Shown here piece by piece: positions 1 to 8,883 of a stretch of DNA of 64,000 nt (position 1 is the first letter of the stretch; each line of letters starts with the position of its first letter). Made by a program: the position numbers and the translations under genes. The stretch comes from Sulfuritalea sp. (GTDB taxonomy: Bacteria > Pseudomonadota > Gammaproteobacteria > Burkholderiales > Rhodocyclaceae), in the NCBI GenBank assembly GCA_030247575.1, contig JAOTRV010000006.1, positions 1-64,000 of the forward strand, given 5' to 3'. The notes beneath the pieces are model-generated. The model was given only the letters and a program-made list of their open reading frames with translations, searched no databases and was not told the DNA's origin.

Positions 1-296
1 TTGCTCGTGTTGCCGGTCACCGTGAGCGTGCCGCCAATCGGGGTGCTGATGGTCGAGCCGGAGACGGACAGGTCGCCCGGGATCTTTCTCGCCGTGATCA
101 GGGTCGAGTTGAGCGATGCCGTGCCATAGCCCCCCTGCCCCTGAAAGAGCTGCTGCGTCGCGGACCGCACGGCCATGAGATCCTTGGTCATGCCCACGGC
201 GTTGCTGCTGGAACTCGCGTTGCCATAGAGGGCCACCGCGCCCACGATGACGGTCGCGATGATCGCCAGCGCGGCGATCAATTCCATCAGGGTCAT
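1..296. repeat. Exact direct repeat, copy 1 (pilin gene)
   Basis: Bases 1-296 are identical to 623-918, an offset of 622 bp. The identity starts just after the prepilin cleavage region and may continue beyond the window. The absence of any difference over 296 bp points to a recent duplication or to gene conversion. Confidence 0.95.
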
Positions 297-341
297 CCCC
301 TTCTGGAGCATCGATACTTTATGTTTCGCCTTGAGCCTCAT
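1..341 (-). CDS. Type IV prepilin, second tandem copy (3' end outside window)
   Basis: A short basic leader is followed by the prepilin peptidase site G|MTLMEL and one hydrophobic helix, the class III signal of type IV pilins. Glu at position 5 after the cleavage site is present. From the cleavage site onward it is identical to the upstream pilin gene over the part visible here, while the leader peptide (MRLKAKHKV) differs. The start ATG is at 341. The gene is cut by the window edge, so its C-terminus cannot be read. It could be a second major pilin, a minor pilin or a tip adhesin of PilV type. Confidence 0.8.
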   Translation of the reverse strand, partial: MRLKAKHKVSMLQKGMTLMELIAALAIIATVIVGAVALYGNASSSSNAVGMTKDLMAVRSATQQLFQGQGGYGTASLNSTLITARKIPGDLSVSGSTISTPIGGTLTVTGNTS

Positions 342-379
342 GGGTTGGTCTCTTGATCTCCGCCTTTCAGTGATGACAA

Positions 380-403
380 CCCGCGGGAGCGGACTCCCGC
401 GGG
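380..403 (-). terminator. GC hairpin between the two pilin genes
   Basis: Perfect 10-bp stem (CCCGCGGGAG / CTCCCGCGGG) with a 4-nt loop in the gap between the pilin stop at 424 and the next pilin start at 341. There is no strong U-run. A partial terminator or mRNA-stabilising hairpin that keeps the first pilin transcript abundant is plausible. Confidence 0.5.
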
Positions 404-423
404 CTTCCTTGCTCGCGAAACGC

Positions 424-963
424 TTAGTTGAGCGAGGTCCAGACGATGGAGAATGGCGCCGTGCCACCGCACTGCGCGGCGGCAGTCGCGATCGCCGGCG
501 TCACCGGGAACGTGGTCAGTGCCGCGCTGGCGCCGACCTTCACCGACGTCCAGCCGGTGCTCAGATTGGTGAGCATCTGGGTGCACACGTCCGCCGGCAC
601 GTTGGTGACCGTCATCGTGAAGTTGCTCGTGTTGCCGGTCACCGTGAGCGTGCCGCCAATCGGGGTGCTGATGGTCGAGCCGGAGACGGACAGGTCGCCC
701 GGGATCTTTCTCGCCGTGATCAGGGTCGAGTTGAGCGATGCCGTGCCATAGCCCCCCTGCCCCTGAAAGAGCTGCTGCGTCGCGGACCGCACGGCCATGA
801 GATCCTTGGTCATGCCCACGGCGTTGCTGCTGGAACTCGCGTTGCCATAGAGGGCCACCGCGCCCACGATGACGGTCGCGATGATCGCCAGCGCGGCGAT
901 CAATTCCATCAGGGTCATACCTAGTTGGCGTTTCATTGCTTGCTGCTTGGTCTTCAGTTTCAT
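424..963 (-). CDS. pilS: Type IV major prepilin PilS-like
   Basis: A 179-residue class III signal protein. A basic leader ends in G|MTLMEL, with Glu5 and an N-terminal hydrophobic helix of about 22 residues, as in R64-type PilS pilins. A Cys pair in the C-terminal third (DVCTQM and AAQCGG) could form the usual pilin disulfide loop. It is the last complete gene of the pil operon, downstream of pilR. ATG at 963 is chosen because an in-frame extension upstream lacks a leader-like sequence and this start follows GAAGCACATG. Much of the gene is duplicated exactly in the next gene downstream. Confidence 0.85.
   Translation of the reverse strand: MKLKTKQQAMKRQLGMTLMELIAALAIIATVIVGAVALYGNASSSSNAVGMTKDLMAVRSATQQLFQGQGGYGTASLNSTLITARKIPGDLSVSGSTISTPIGGTLTVTGNTSNFTMTVTNVPADVCTQMLTNLSTGWTSVKVGASAALTTFPVTPAIATAAAQCGGTAPFSIVWTSLN
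623..918. repeat. Exact direct repeat, copy 2 (pilin gene)
   Basis: Partner of bases 1-296. The identity ends at 918, inside the codons for the prepilin cleavage region, so the leader peptides of the two pilins differ while the mature N-termini are the same. Confidence 0.95.
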
Positions 964-1042
964 GTGCTTCTCCTTGACGATTGACTTGCTGGGTAACTTC
1001 CGGGAAACCATTGACTGCACCTACTTTTGTTGAACACCACCA

Positions 1043-2149
1043 CTAACGAAACGACGACTGCAAGGCCGTAGCAAGCTGCAATTGCATTCCGATCATTCCG
1101 CTGACCATGAACGCGATTAACCCGCCCAATACGACAATGCAAATACCGAACACCACGTTCATGCGTCTTTTGATTTGATCGACCGACTCCTCCAGCCATT
1201 CGCGTCCGGTAATCGAGAGTGCTTGATCGAATCCGGACAACGCGGCATAAACACCGAGGTCGTTGATGATTTCCCGGTCGGGAAACTCGTAGCCAGTTCG
1301 GGACAATGCGTCCCCCATATTTCGCCCCGATCGCATCTCCGTAACGCATGCGTTGATGCGGTTGCGTAGCCATGGCCCCGCGGTCTCCGCGAGTTGTGTG
1401 AGCGCGGCTTCAATGCGCATCCCGGCCTCCACCATTGCGGCCATGGCGATCAGCCACGTGCTGCCCTGGATTACGCGAAAGATGCTGTACGGGGGATAAC
1501 GGTCAAGCTTCACGCGCAGCGGGCCATCGAAATAGGGAAGCGTCCCGAAAAAGGCGACCAGGATTACGGCGAACAAGGCGGCTAGGCCCCATAGCCACTG
1601 CCGTATAAACAGGCTGACATTGATCATGCCGAGCGCAATGCCCGTCCAATGCGCGTTCTTGAGCGCACCTGTAGTGAACGCCGGCACGATCTTGAAGCCG
1701 AAGAGATACAAAACGCCGAAGGACATCAGCAGCAGTACAAAGGGATAGGCGAGCCCGCCGACAACAGCCGCATTGATCTGCTTTCTGGCTTCCAGTACCC
1801 TGGCGGACGAGCGCAGTGCCAGTTCCATGGTTCCGGCTGCCTCGCCGGCCGCGATGAGCATCCGTTCATCGGTGGGTATCCACCCGTCCATCGCTTCAGA
1901 CAGAGGGCGCCCGTTATTCATCTGCTTTGCCCATTCGCTGAGGGCGATGGTTTCAGGATGCGATTTCCCACCTGACTCGATTCGCAGAGTGCGAATCGAC
2001 GCAATCGCGTTCAGAATCTGAACGCCATTCCCGATCAGCTTCGCCAGCTTCAGCCAAAGGCGGCGACGCCCGTCGGTGTCGAAGCTGAACATGACTTTGG
2101 CGAAAGCCAATTCGAAGCTGCTGCTGATGTCGGAGGAGCGCGCGGACAT
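1043..2149 (-). CDS. pilR: Type IV pilus inner-membrane platform protein PilR
   Basis: 368 residues of the GspF/PilC family, the inner-membrane platform for pilin assembly. Hydrophobic segments appear near residues 130-155, 185-205 and 330-355. The first GspF half shows the SEAMDGW and GEAAGTMELAL pattern typical of the family. It follows the ATPase gene pilQ by 18 bp with an AGGAG ribosome site and precedes the pilin gene. The gene order matches the R64 thin pilus operon. Length is normal for PilR. Confidence 0.9.
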   Translation of the reverse strand: MSARSSDISSSFELAFAKVMFSFDTDGRRRLWLKLAKLIGNGVQILNAIASIRTLRIESGGKSHPETIALSEWAKQMNNGRPLSEAMDGWIPTDERMLIAAGEAAGTMELALRSSARVLEARKQINAAVVGGLAYPFVLLLMSFGVLYLFGFKIVPAFTTGALKNAHWTGIALGMINVSLFIRQWLWGLAALFAVILVAFFGTLPYFDGPLRVKLDRYPPYSIFRVIQGSTWLIAMAAMVEAGMRIEAALTQLAETAGPWLRNRINACVTEMRSGRNMGDALSRTGYEFPDREIINDLGVYAALSGFDQALSITGREWLEESVDQIKRRMNVVFGICIVVLGGLIAFMVSGMIGMQLQLATALQSSFR

Positions 2150-2167
2150 TGATTAAGATCTCCTGGC

Positions 2168-3697
2168 TTACCCGCGCAAGTCGCCAAGGAAGCCGACGAT
2201 GCTTTCGGCCTGAAAGGGATCGACGAGGCCATCGCGGATCTTCTGAACGGCGTGATCGCGCATGGTGTAGCCGCCTCGCGCATCCTTCCAGTACTCCAGC
2301 GCTTCCCGACGGTCATGGGCGCGCAACAGCGTCATCAAATGGTCATCGGTTTGGACGGTCTCGGCGACGACTGTTCGTCCTTTGTTTCCGGAATTGCGAC
2401 AGTGATCACACCCCGTGCCACGCACGAACACATCACCCACAGGCAGAACCGACATGACGCGCTCGATCTGGGCGGGGGTATAGCGACGCAAATTGTCGGC
2501 AAGCGGAGCCTTGCACTTGGGGCAAAGAACCTTGATCAACCGCTGACAGGCAAGACCAGTGATGATGGTCGGATCCGTCACCAGATTCGGCGCCAGGCCA
2601 AGGTCAATCAGCCGATCCACGATGGCAAAGGCGCTGTTGGCGTGCACCGTCGTCCATACCTGGTGGCCGGTCATCGCCGCCTGGATCGCGAGACTTCCGG
2701 ACGGGGCGTCGCGAACTTCGCCGATCATGATCACGTCCGGATCGAGACGCATCGCCGCCTTGATCGCCTGCTGAAACTTCCGCGACCGCTCCTCTTCCGT
2801 ATCGGCATTCGTCACGGGTGTCTGCACGGCGCCGACAATTCGATATTCAGGAGGGTCCTCGACGGTAAGAACATGCTTCCGCCCACGACTCTCCTCGATA
2901 ATGGATGAGAGAACCCGTTTCAAGGTCGTCGATTTGCCGCTGCCTGTCGGGCCGGCGATGATATTGATGCCAGTCGGCTGGCTCTTCATCCATTCATAAC
3001 TGGTCTTCTGGTTCTCGTTCATGCCGAGACCCACGAGATCATTGCTTTCGCCGGTGCTGTCATACAGCAGCCGCAGCACCATGACGAAGCCATCCGCCTG
3101 CGGACTGGTAGCGATTCGAATACCGTCCAGCCCTGCCGGGATCTTGGTCTTCGCCGAGATTCGGGCATCCTGACGCGAGAGTTTCTCGAAGGTCGCATCG
3201 GAAACGTCGGCGAGAGCCTGGTAGATGGCGGTGCACATCTGTTCGCCAAACACCTCGCTATGCTCGGCCACCTGTTCCAAGTCGCCATTCACCCGAAAAT
3301 GCAGTTGGGTCTTTTCGCGCTTGCTCACGCGAAAGTGGATGTCGGAAGCTCCGACCGCGCAAGCCTGGCCAAAGATTTCTTTCGCATCCATCTGCATTTG
3401 CGAGCTCGAGGGCCGGCTCGCGGATGAGGTCTGCGCGTCGGCGTAGGCCCTCTCGATGACGGTGAGGTCGACCAGTTGAACCTGAAAGGTGCGCTTCAAG
3501 TGGGTGAGGCGCGCCATGAACCCGCGCACGTGCGGGTTGTAGGCGTGTGATTTCGAGACCAGCAGAATCCCGTCATCCATGTAGCAAAGGATCTGACGCA
3601 GATCTTCGTCAATGTGCATCTCGCCGCCACGAGCAGTGAGCGGCGTTCCGGTCGACTCCGTGCGCTGCATAGTCGGCGCTTCCACAACAGCGGCCAT
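2168..3697 (-). CDS. pilQ: Type IV pilus assembly ATPase PilQ
   Basis: GspE/PilB-type secretion ATPase that drives pilin polymerisation from the cytoplasm. Walker A GPTGSGKS lies at about residues 249-256 and the Walker B DPDVIMIGEVRD near 319-330, with the family Asp box ASDIHFR near 117-123. Two Cys pairs (CPKC and CDHC) in the C-terminal part are the zinc-binding tetracysteine motif of the family. ATG 3697 lies 19 nt after the pilP stop. A longer open frame exists but would overlap pilP by more than 200 bp. Confidence 0.9.
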   Translation of the reverse strand: MAAVVEAPTMQRTESTGTPLTARGGEMHIDEDLRQILCYMDDGILLVSKSHAYNPHVRGFMARLTHLKRTFQVQLVDLTVIERAYADAQTSSASRPSSSQMQMDAKEIFGQACAVGASDIHFRVSKREKTQLHFRVNGDLEQVAEHSEVFGEQMCTAIYQALADVSDATFEKLSRQDARISAKTKIPAGLDGIRIATSPQADGFVMVLRLLYDSTGESNDLVGLGMNENQKTSYEWMKSQPTGINIIAGPTGSGKSTTLKRVLSSIIEESRGRKHVLTVEDPPEYRIVGAVQTPVTNADTEEERSRKFQQAIKAAMRLDPDVIMIGEVRDAPSGSLAIQAAMTGHQVWTTVHANSAFAIVDRLIDLGLAPNLVTDPTIITGLACQRLIKVLCPKCKAPLADNLRRYTPAQIERVMSVLPVGDVFVRGTGCDHCRNSGNKGRTVVAETVQTDDHLMTLLRAHDRREALEYWKDARGGYTMRDHAVQKIRDGLVDPFQAESIVGFLGDLRG

Positions 3698-3716
3698 GAC
3701 TGGCTTCAGACGCTTT

Positions 3717-4193
3717 TCAACGGTTTGCGGATTGGCCAACGGCACCTGCCTGGCCGGCTGGAGGAGCGGATGGCTCGTTCCCGAACCCAAGCCGAACTCT
3801 CTCTGCCCCGCGAGCAAGGGTGACCGAGCCGACGTCGATCTGAGCAACTGTCCATCCCCCACGAGTTTTCTCCCCGGTGACCACGGTTTGCTTGATTTGG
3901 CCCGCGAAGGCGAGCGTCGCCGCAAGGCGGCCATCGACCCCTTCGATTGCCCTGACGACTGGAAGCTCGGACTCCTGAGCGCTGGTCATAACCGCCCCAG
4001 TGCCTCCGATCCGGGTCATTTCGGCCTGTTTTGCGGCGATCTGAGTCCGAAGCTCCAGCTCTTTGAGCTTGGCGCTCAGAAGGGCGATTTGTTCGTTCGC
4101 ACGCGCGATTTCCTCGGCAACACCTTCGCCCGCCAAGGACGCCGAGGACACGAACGCAGCGATCACAGCTGCGATTAGCTTACGGTTGAACAT
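3717..4193 (-). CDS. pilP: Type IV pilus biogenesis protein PilP
   Basis: 158 residues with a Sec signal peptide (residues 1 to about 22, ending SASLAGEG), then a short coiled-coil stretch (IARANEQIALLSAKLKEL) and a small beta-rich C-terminal domain. This is the layout of PilP of thin type IV pili, a periplasmic protein linking the inner-membrane complex to the secretin. It overlaps the end of pilO by 14 bp. Confidence 0.85.
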   Translation of the reverse strand: MFNRKLIAAVIAAFVSSASLAGEGVAEEIARANEQIALLSAKLKELELRTQIAAKQAEMTRIGGTGAVMTSAQESELPVVRAIEGVDGRLAATLAFAGQIKQTVVTGEKTRGGWTVAQIDVGSVTLARGAERVRLGFGNEPSAPPAGQAGAVGQSANR

Positions 4194-5436
4194 ACTGAGT
4201 TCCCTCCATATCCCACGTCATGACTCCCCCTTTGAATACCGCCTTGATGCGACTGACCCGAAAGCCCGGGCCATCCATGGGCTTCAGGACGACCGCCGGC
4301 GGCAGCGAGACGCCGTCGATCTTCCACGTGAGTTCCTTCCAGTCCTTCACGGCCTGGTTTGGTTTGTCGCCCGGCAGGGCCGGCGGCGGCGGCGGCGTTG
4401 TCACACCGACCTTGAACCCGTACCGCTGCCCCGTCCCGTGAATGGCCAAGGTGCGCTCGTCCTCTTTGGGAATGGCTTCGTCTTCCGCCCCACTGAGTGC
4501 CAAGGGGACCATCAAGGACGCCATCGAGCCGTCGGTCGCCAGCACGGCCTTGGGCTCCACGGCACGCAGATGATCTATCCACCCGGTCTCCTGCCGCAGC
4601 CACACCACAGTGAAGACTCCCCCGCTGCATGTGGCATCGCGTGGCGTCCAATTCCCGGGCCAAAGAGTCTTTACCTTGGTGAAGGCGCTCATGCATTCAG
4701 ACAAGAAGTTGCCGGCGCGCACCTCGGTTTTCCATGGATGCTCCAGCTTGACCGGCTGATTCGCGACTGCGTCCTGTTCAGCCGCGATCCGCGCATTCTC
4801 TTGGGCGGTTTGCTTGTCTCGCCACATCTGATACCCGTAGAACCAGACGACGCCCATAGCAACCAGGGCTACGATTGGTGTCAGGGTCCGGATGGGATTG
4901 TTCTTGACGGGAAGCAGAGCCCATCCGCGCAAGACAGTCGTCTCGCCACTCGACTTCTTGGGCAGGAACTCTTCAAATGCACGCTCGGTGGCACCGGACA
5001 TGCCCCAATGATCCGGAGCAAAGATCATGCTCCATTCGTCGAGCGAGATGTCCGATAGCATGCGACTACGGACTTCATCTTCCGCCCCGAGGAAGTCCCC
5101 GTCGGGCAGGATAAATCCGTCGCGTTGCGCGACATACAGCCACTTCCCGTTGGTTACTTCGGTGGCGCACAAGAAGTTTCTTGCGCCTTGCTCCGCCTCG
5201 AGAATCTCCGAAACGGCGGCCGCGGCAGAGAGCATCCCCTGCCTGACATCCTTGGATGCCTTCGCGAAGCCAACCTGCAGGGCACCGGTAAGGCGATAAA
5301 CCGCCAAGTCGAAATTCAGATCCTTGGCGAGACGCTCCGCTTCCTTCTTGCGGTCGCGAAGAGTGCCCGGCAGCGGCTGCCAGAACAGTCCGGCAACGAA
5401 GCTGCGATTACGCCCAAGGTCAAAAGTTTGGGGCAT
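4180..5436 (-). CDS. pilO: Type IV pilus biogenesis protein PilO (type 4b)
   Basis: A 418-residue protein with an N-terminal cytoplasmic part and one transmembrane segment (about residues 175-195, ending GVVWFYGYQMW). The rest is a long periplasmic region rich in Pro near TTPPPPPALPG. This matches R64-type PilO, which with PilP forms the bridge between platform and secretin. ATG 5436 lies 5 nt after the pilN stop, while longer in-frame sequence upstream falls inside pilN. Confidence 0.85.
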   Translation of the reverse strand: MPQTFDLGRNRSFVAGLFWQPLPGTLRDRKKEAERLAKDLNFDLAVYRLTGALQVGFAKASKDVRQGMLSAAAAVSEILEAEQGARNFLCATEVTNGKWLYVAQRDGFILPDGDFLGAEDEVRSRMLSDISLDEWSMIFAPDHWGMSGATERAFEEFLPKKSSGETTVLRGWALLPVKNNPIRTLTPIVALVAMGVVWFYGYQMWRDKQTAQENARIAAEQDAVANQPVKLEHPWKTEVRAGNFLSECMSAFTKVKTLWPGNWTPRDATCSGGVFTVVWLRQETGWIDHLRAVEPKAVLATDGSMASLMVPLALSGAEDEAIPKEDERTLAIHGTGQRYGFKVGVTTPPPPPALPGDKPNQAVKDWKELTWKIDGVSLPPAVVLKPMDGPGFRVSRIKAVFKGGVMTWDMEGTQYVQP

Positions 5437-5441
5437 CGGGA

Positions 5442-7127
5442 TCAGCCTTCCGAGATCACCGGCTGGATCAGTATTACAAGCACCGAGCGCGCGCGACTCC
5501 CTTTTACGCCGCCGCCGAGCATCACGTTGTCTGGACTGCCCATGCCCTGCGTAGTCGCGTTCAGGCTGGTTTGTTCGAACCCCGCCATGACCATCGTGTC
5601 GCCCGAGTTCAGCATCACTCGCTGCAGGAAGTCGCGCGTATCGATCTTCGGCGTCTGGATGGAGGAGCCCCCCGACGTCACGGTATCGATGCCGGTCAGG
5701 GACGATATGTTGATCGTGTATTGCAGCAGCAACTTGCCCTTGTCCAGAATGTGCGGGACCAGATTCATCGAGAAGCCGGTCGTGATCAGCCCTGGCTGGA
5801 GGGTAGTGGTGGCCCCCACCCCCGTGGCAATGGTGGTCATGCTCGACGCCAGATACGACGTCTGCTTGCCGACCTGAAGGGGAGCGGGTTGATTGTTGAG
5901 GGTGGGTATCGTGGCCGAGGTGACCTGCGACACGTGGCCTTGCGACGACAGCGCGGAAATGATGGCCGAACTGCCTGACCATGCCTTCATATCCGGACTC
6001 CCGGTGGTGGCCGCACCTGCCGTGCCGAGTACCTTCAACGCCAGGTTGGAAGCTGCGGCGTCGACCGCGAAAGCATTTTTGAAGGTAAAGCCGAAGTTGC
6101 CCGAGAGCGAGTTGAAGACCGCATCCCAGTTGATACCGTACTGATCAGCGTTGTTGAGTTCCACCGAGAGGACGCGCACATTGACGACCACCTGCCGTGA
6201 CAACATCACGTTCAGTTCATCCACGTAGCGCTCCGCGATCGCTACGATTTGGGGCGTATCGGTCACCGTGACGGTGCCCGTTGCCGCCGCTACGGTGACC
6301 TTGCCGGCGGAAGAAACGATGGTCTTCAGAGCTTCGTCAATAGCTTTCCAGACCGACAGGCCCGAGAACGCCACCCCCGTCTGCTGGGACGATGACGTCG
6401 ATGTGTTGCTGGCGCTGTTTGCGCCTCCGGAACCCGAGCCCCCCGACTGGTTGCTGATCGTGCTGAGGGTGGTGGTGTCACCCGGCAAGGCGGTCAGGGT
6501 GAAGGTTTTCGTCACATAGCGGTACAGGCGGATGCGGTCGCCCTGCCACTCCCAGCTCACGCCGAAACGGGCCACAACGATGTCGAGAAAGCCGGCCAGC
6601 GTTCCCGAGTAGCTCAGCGATACGGGGGCACCTGCTGCTCCGGCCGCTTGCGTGCCCGGAATGGGGGGCGGCATGGAAGGCATGCCGGCTGGGCCGGGAG
6701 TTGCCCCGGGCGCGCCTGTGGTCGTCGATGTTGCCCCGGGCAAGGCGGCGGAAGTGATGGAAGCGTCCGGAGAGACGATCACGGGAATGCCGGTCAGCTG
6801 CGTGACCCGTTCTGCGACTTCCTGAGTCGAGCGAAACTCGCGATTGATGGCGATCTGGCGCTTGCCGAGAACGTTCCCGCTCGGCGTGCCTTCACCCTCT
6901 CGTACCTTGCGCACCGGCAGCCATACCCCTGTGTCGCGTTTCACCAGGTTTGCAGGCGCCACGACGCTCGCATCGGGAACCTGCCGTTGGTTGCGAGCCA
7001 GTTGATTCAGGCTCTTCCCCACCTCGGCATCCACAGCTAGCACGTCCTTCTGGATGGGAGCCACCATCGCGCTGGAACAGGCGCCGAGGGTGAGCGCGCA
7101 GAACAATGTTGCCAGTGGGTTTTTCAT
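5442..7127 (-). CDS. pilN: Type IVb pilus secretin PilN (lipoprotein)
   Basis: 561 residues. The lipobox LGAC (Cys17) marks an outer-membrane lipoprotein. An STN-like N-domain comes first, then a low-complexity Gly/Pro/Ala linker (about 140-180), an N-domain, and the C-terminal secretin domain with VPHILDKGKLLLQ and a terminal VLVILIQPVI strand. It forms the outer-membrane pore for the pilus. It overlaps the upstream pilL-like gene by ATGA, so translation is probably coupled. Confidence 0.92.
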   Translation of the reverse strand: MKNPLATLFCALTLGACSSAMVAPIQKDVLAVDAEVGKSLNQLARNQRQVPDASVVAPANLVKRDTGVWLPVRKVREGEGTPSGNVLGKRQIAINREFRSTQEVAERVTQLTGIPVIVSPDASITSAALPGATSTTTGAPGATPGPAGMPSMPPPIPGTQAAGAAGAPVSLSYSGTLAGFLDIVVARFGVSWEWQGDRIRLYRYVTKTFTLTALPGDTTTLSTISNQSGGSGSGGANSASNTSTSSSQQTGVAFSGLSVWKAIDEALKTIVSSAGKVTVAAATGTVTVTDTPQIVAIAERYVDELNVMLSRQVVVNVRVLSVELNNADQYGINWDAVFNSLSGNFGFTFKNAFAVDAAASNLALKVLGTAGAATTGSPDMKAWSGSSAIISALSSQGHVSQVTSATIPTLNNQPAPLQVGKQTSYLASSMTTIATGVGATTTLQPGLITTGFSMNLVPHILDKGKLLLQYTINISSLTGIDTVTSGGSSIQTPKIDTRDFLQRVMLNSGDTMVMAGFEQTSLNATTQGMGSPDNVMLGGGVKGSRARSVLVILIQPVISEG

Positions 7128-7819
7128 TTCTTCTTCTCCATGACCCGCAGCATTCGGTTTCCATCGAAAAACATGTGATCGAGCCCAGCGCCGTTTCTGT
7201 TCAAGGCATTGAGTACTTCAACCACGGACTGTTCGAAGGGCTTGTTGCCGGAGTAATCGTATTGAGCGACCAACTCGGGCGCTTCCCATGACACCTGCCA
7301 GCCCACCTCTTGTCCCCATCGCACAAAGGCGTCCGAGAGCTTTTCGCCGATCTGTATGCGGGCTTGCTGAGCCGCCGGCGTCGTGGCGACGGCCGCCAGG
7401 GCCGCCTGCCGTCTTTGTTCCGCCCCGCCTTTGCCCGCGGGCGAACCCGATACCAGCAGCCGTTTTTTTGCCCAATCGACTGTGGCGACATGGCCGCTGG
7501 CAGTCATCACCTGTGCGAGCGCATCAAACCAAGAGTCCGCCTCATCCCATGAGACGGTCTTTGAGAAATCGGCGTCCTTGGAGTACCCCGCCCATTTCGG
7601 CGGAACGATGCGCTTGATGGCATCACCAAGCCGTACCTTGTCGCCCGCTTTGGCTGGGGGCAGCACTTTCGGCCTGCTGCCGATTTCGTCGATCGGACCA
7701 CCCGACTTGACAGCGCTTGCCATGACCGCAGCGCTCTCGGCATCGGTATCGACGATCTTGAGCTCGGCATTTGCCGAAGAGGCCGTCAGCAGAATCAGAG
7801 GGATGAACAAATATTTCAT
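7124..7819 (-). CDS. pilL: PilL-like pilus protein with TcpQ domain
   Basis: 231 residues with a signal peptide (MKYLFIPL...SANA, about 18 residues). Two short repeats of a TcpQ/PilL-type fold follow, each with a W-x-D/E pattern (AGYSKDADFSKTVSW and GEKLSDAFVRWGQEVGW). In R64 the PilL C-terminus has this domain and helps place the secretin. No lipobox is seen. The R64 gene pilM, expected between pilL and pilN, is missing. The gene starts the pil operon; a conserved 33-bp motif lies 62 bp upstream. Confidence 0.75.
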   Translation of the reverse strand: MKYLFIPLILLTASSANAELKIVDTDAESAAVMASAVKSGGPIDEIGSRPKVLPPAKAGDKVRLGDAIKRIVPPKWAGYSKDADFSKTVSWDEADSWFDALAQVMTASGHVATVDWAKKRLLVSGSPAGKGGAEQRRQAALAAVATTPAAQQARIQIGEKLSDAFVRWGQEVGWQVSWEAPELVAQYDYSGNKPFEQSVVEVLNALNRNGAGLDHMFFDGNRMLRVMEKKK

Positions 7820-7881
7820 GGCCGCAATACGTCCAGAGAAAGGGTATGGGAATGGTAGGAGGGGAAATGCACTTGATCGGC

Positions 7882-7914
7882 GCGGAAAAACAGCGGCAGA
7901 GAGGGGATTTCCGG
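7882..7914 (-). promoter_or_regulatory. Bipartite motif, copy 1, upstream of the pil operon
   Basis: GCGGAAAAACA-N7-AGAGGGGATTTCCGG, 33 bp, identical in both conserved blocks and in spacing to 12102-12134. The ends CGGAAA and TTTCCG are inverted, as expected of an operator for a dimeric regulator. It lies 62 bp before the pilL-like start. Confidence 0.6.
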
Positions 7915-7947
7915 AAATATGACGGCGATCAGGTCGTCGTCGGACCG

Positions 7948-8883
7948 CTAGACGTCTTGGTAAATCGTCGTTTCGTAGTTGGTACGAGTGGCGGTAGCGG
8001 GCGCGGGATGGAAGTGCAGCCAAATCTTGACTGCGTCCTTTACCTGGTCGACTTCCGCATCTGACAGGCCAAGCGTCGTGCGGGTCGGCGGCGGAGTTCC
8101 TCGACGATTGGGGTTCTGACGCAGGATCTCCATCCATTTGCCGGCTTCCACGCGATTTTTCGGCACGAAGATCCCTTGGCCATAGATCTCTGTCAGCGTC
8201 GCCATCGCTTCCGCATTCCACAGCGTTGCGGCGCGCGTGATGAGCATCAGTCCGTTCTTGGTGTCGGGCCGGCTGCCTCCGCCCGGCCCCCGAAACGTCA
8301 GCACACCTTGCCGGTAGATTGCGAAGTCGTGAATCTTGTCGCTCGACGCAACGCTGTAGGCCCGCGCGGCTTCTTCATACTTGCGAGTCTCTTCTGCCAA
8401 CATCCCTAGCCGAACGGCGGCATATTTGTGGTGCTGCAGCATGGCCTTCTTCAACAAGTCCGCCGCCATCACCTTGTTGGCTGAAACGCCTCGTCCCTGC
8501 TGTAAAAGCAGGGCAAGGTTGTAGAGTCCGTTGCCGTCCCCCTTCATGGCTGCTGCTCGAAAGTATGCCGCCGCCTTGTAGCTGTCTCGCGGCACCCCGC
8601 CCTTGCCGTGATCCAGCAGCCACCCCATGAAGTTGAGTGCCGTCGAATTGCCCGCCCGCGCAAGCTTCTCGAGTTCCGCCATGGCGGCGGGATCGGCGCC
8701 GTTGGCCAGCGTGTTCTGCAGTTGCCGCAATCGTCCGGCATTGAGTTGCCAGTCCTTGACCGAGGTAACGACATCCGCAATCGCGTCCTGGGCTCCCTGC
8801 TTGATATCCGCGCCGAGCGTGCTATCACCTGCCGCCGCGCTGCCGCAAGCCATAACGGCCACGAATGCCAGAAACGGTCTCAT
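7948..8883 (-). CDS. Secreted Sel1-repeat protein
   Basis: 311 residues with a signal peptide (about 1-19). Several Sel1/TPR-like repeats follow: ALNFMGWLLDHGKGG, GLYNLALLLQQGRGV, AAVRLGMLAEETRKY and EAMATLTEIYGQGI. Proteins of this class act as scaffolds in the periplasm. Its start overlaps the trbC stop (ATGA), so it belongs to the transfer operon, not to the pil operon. Role in mating is inferred from position only. Confidence 0.7.
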   Translation of the reverse strand: MRPFLAFVAVMACGSAAAGDSTLGADIKQGAQDAIADVVTSVKDWQLNAGRLRQLQNTLANGADPAAMAELEKLARAGNSTALNFMGWLLDHGKGGVPRDSYKAAAYFRAAAMKGDGNGLYNLALLLQQGRGVSANKVMAADLLKKAMLQHHKYAAVRLGMLAEETRKYEEAARAYSVASSDKIHDFAIYRQGVLTFRGPGGGSRPDTKNGLMLITRAATLWNAEAMATLTEIYGQGIFVPKNRVEAGKWMEILRQNPNRRGTPPPTRTTLGLSDAEVDQVKDAVKIWLHFHPAPATATRTNYETTIYQDV

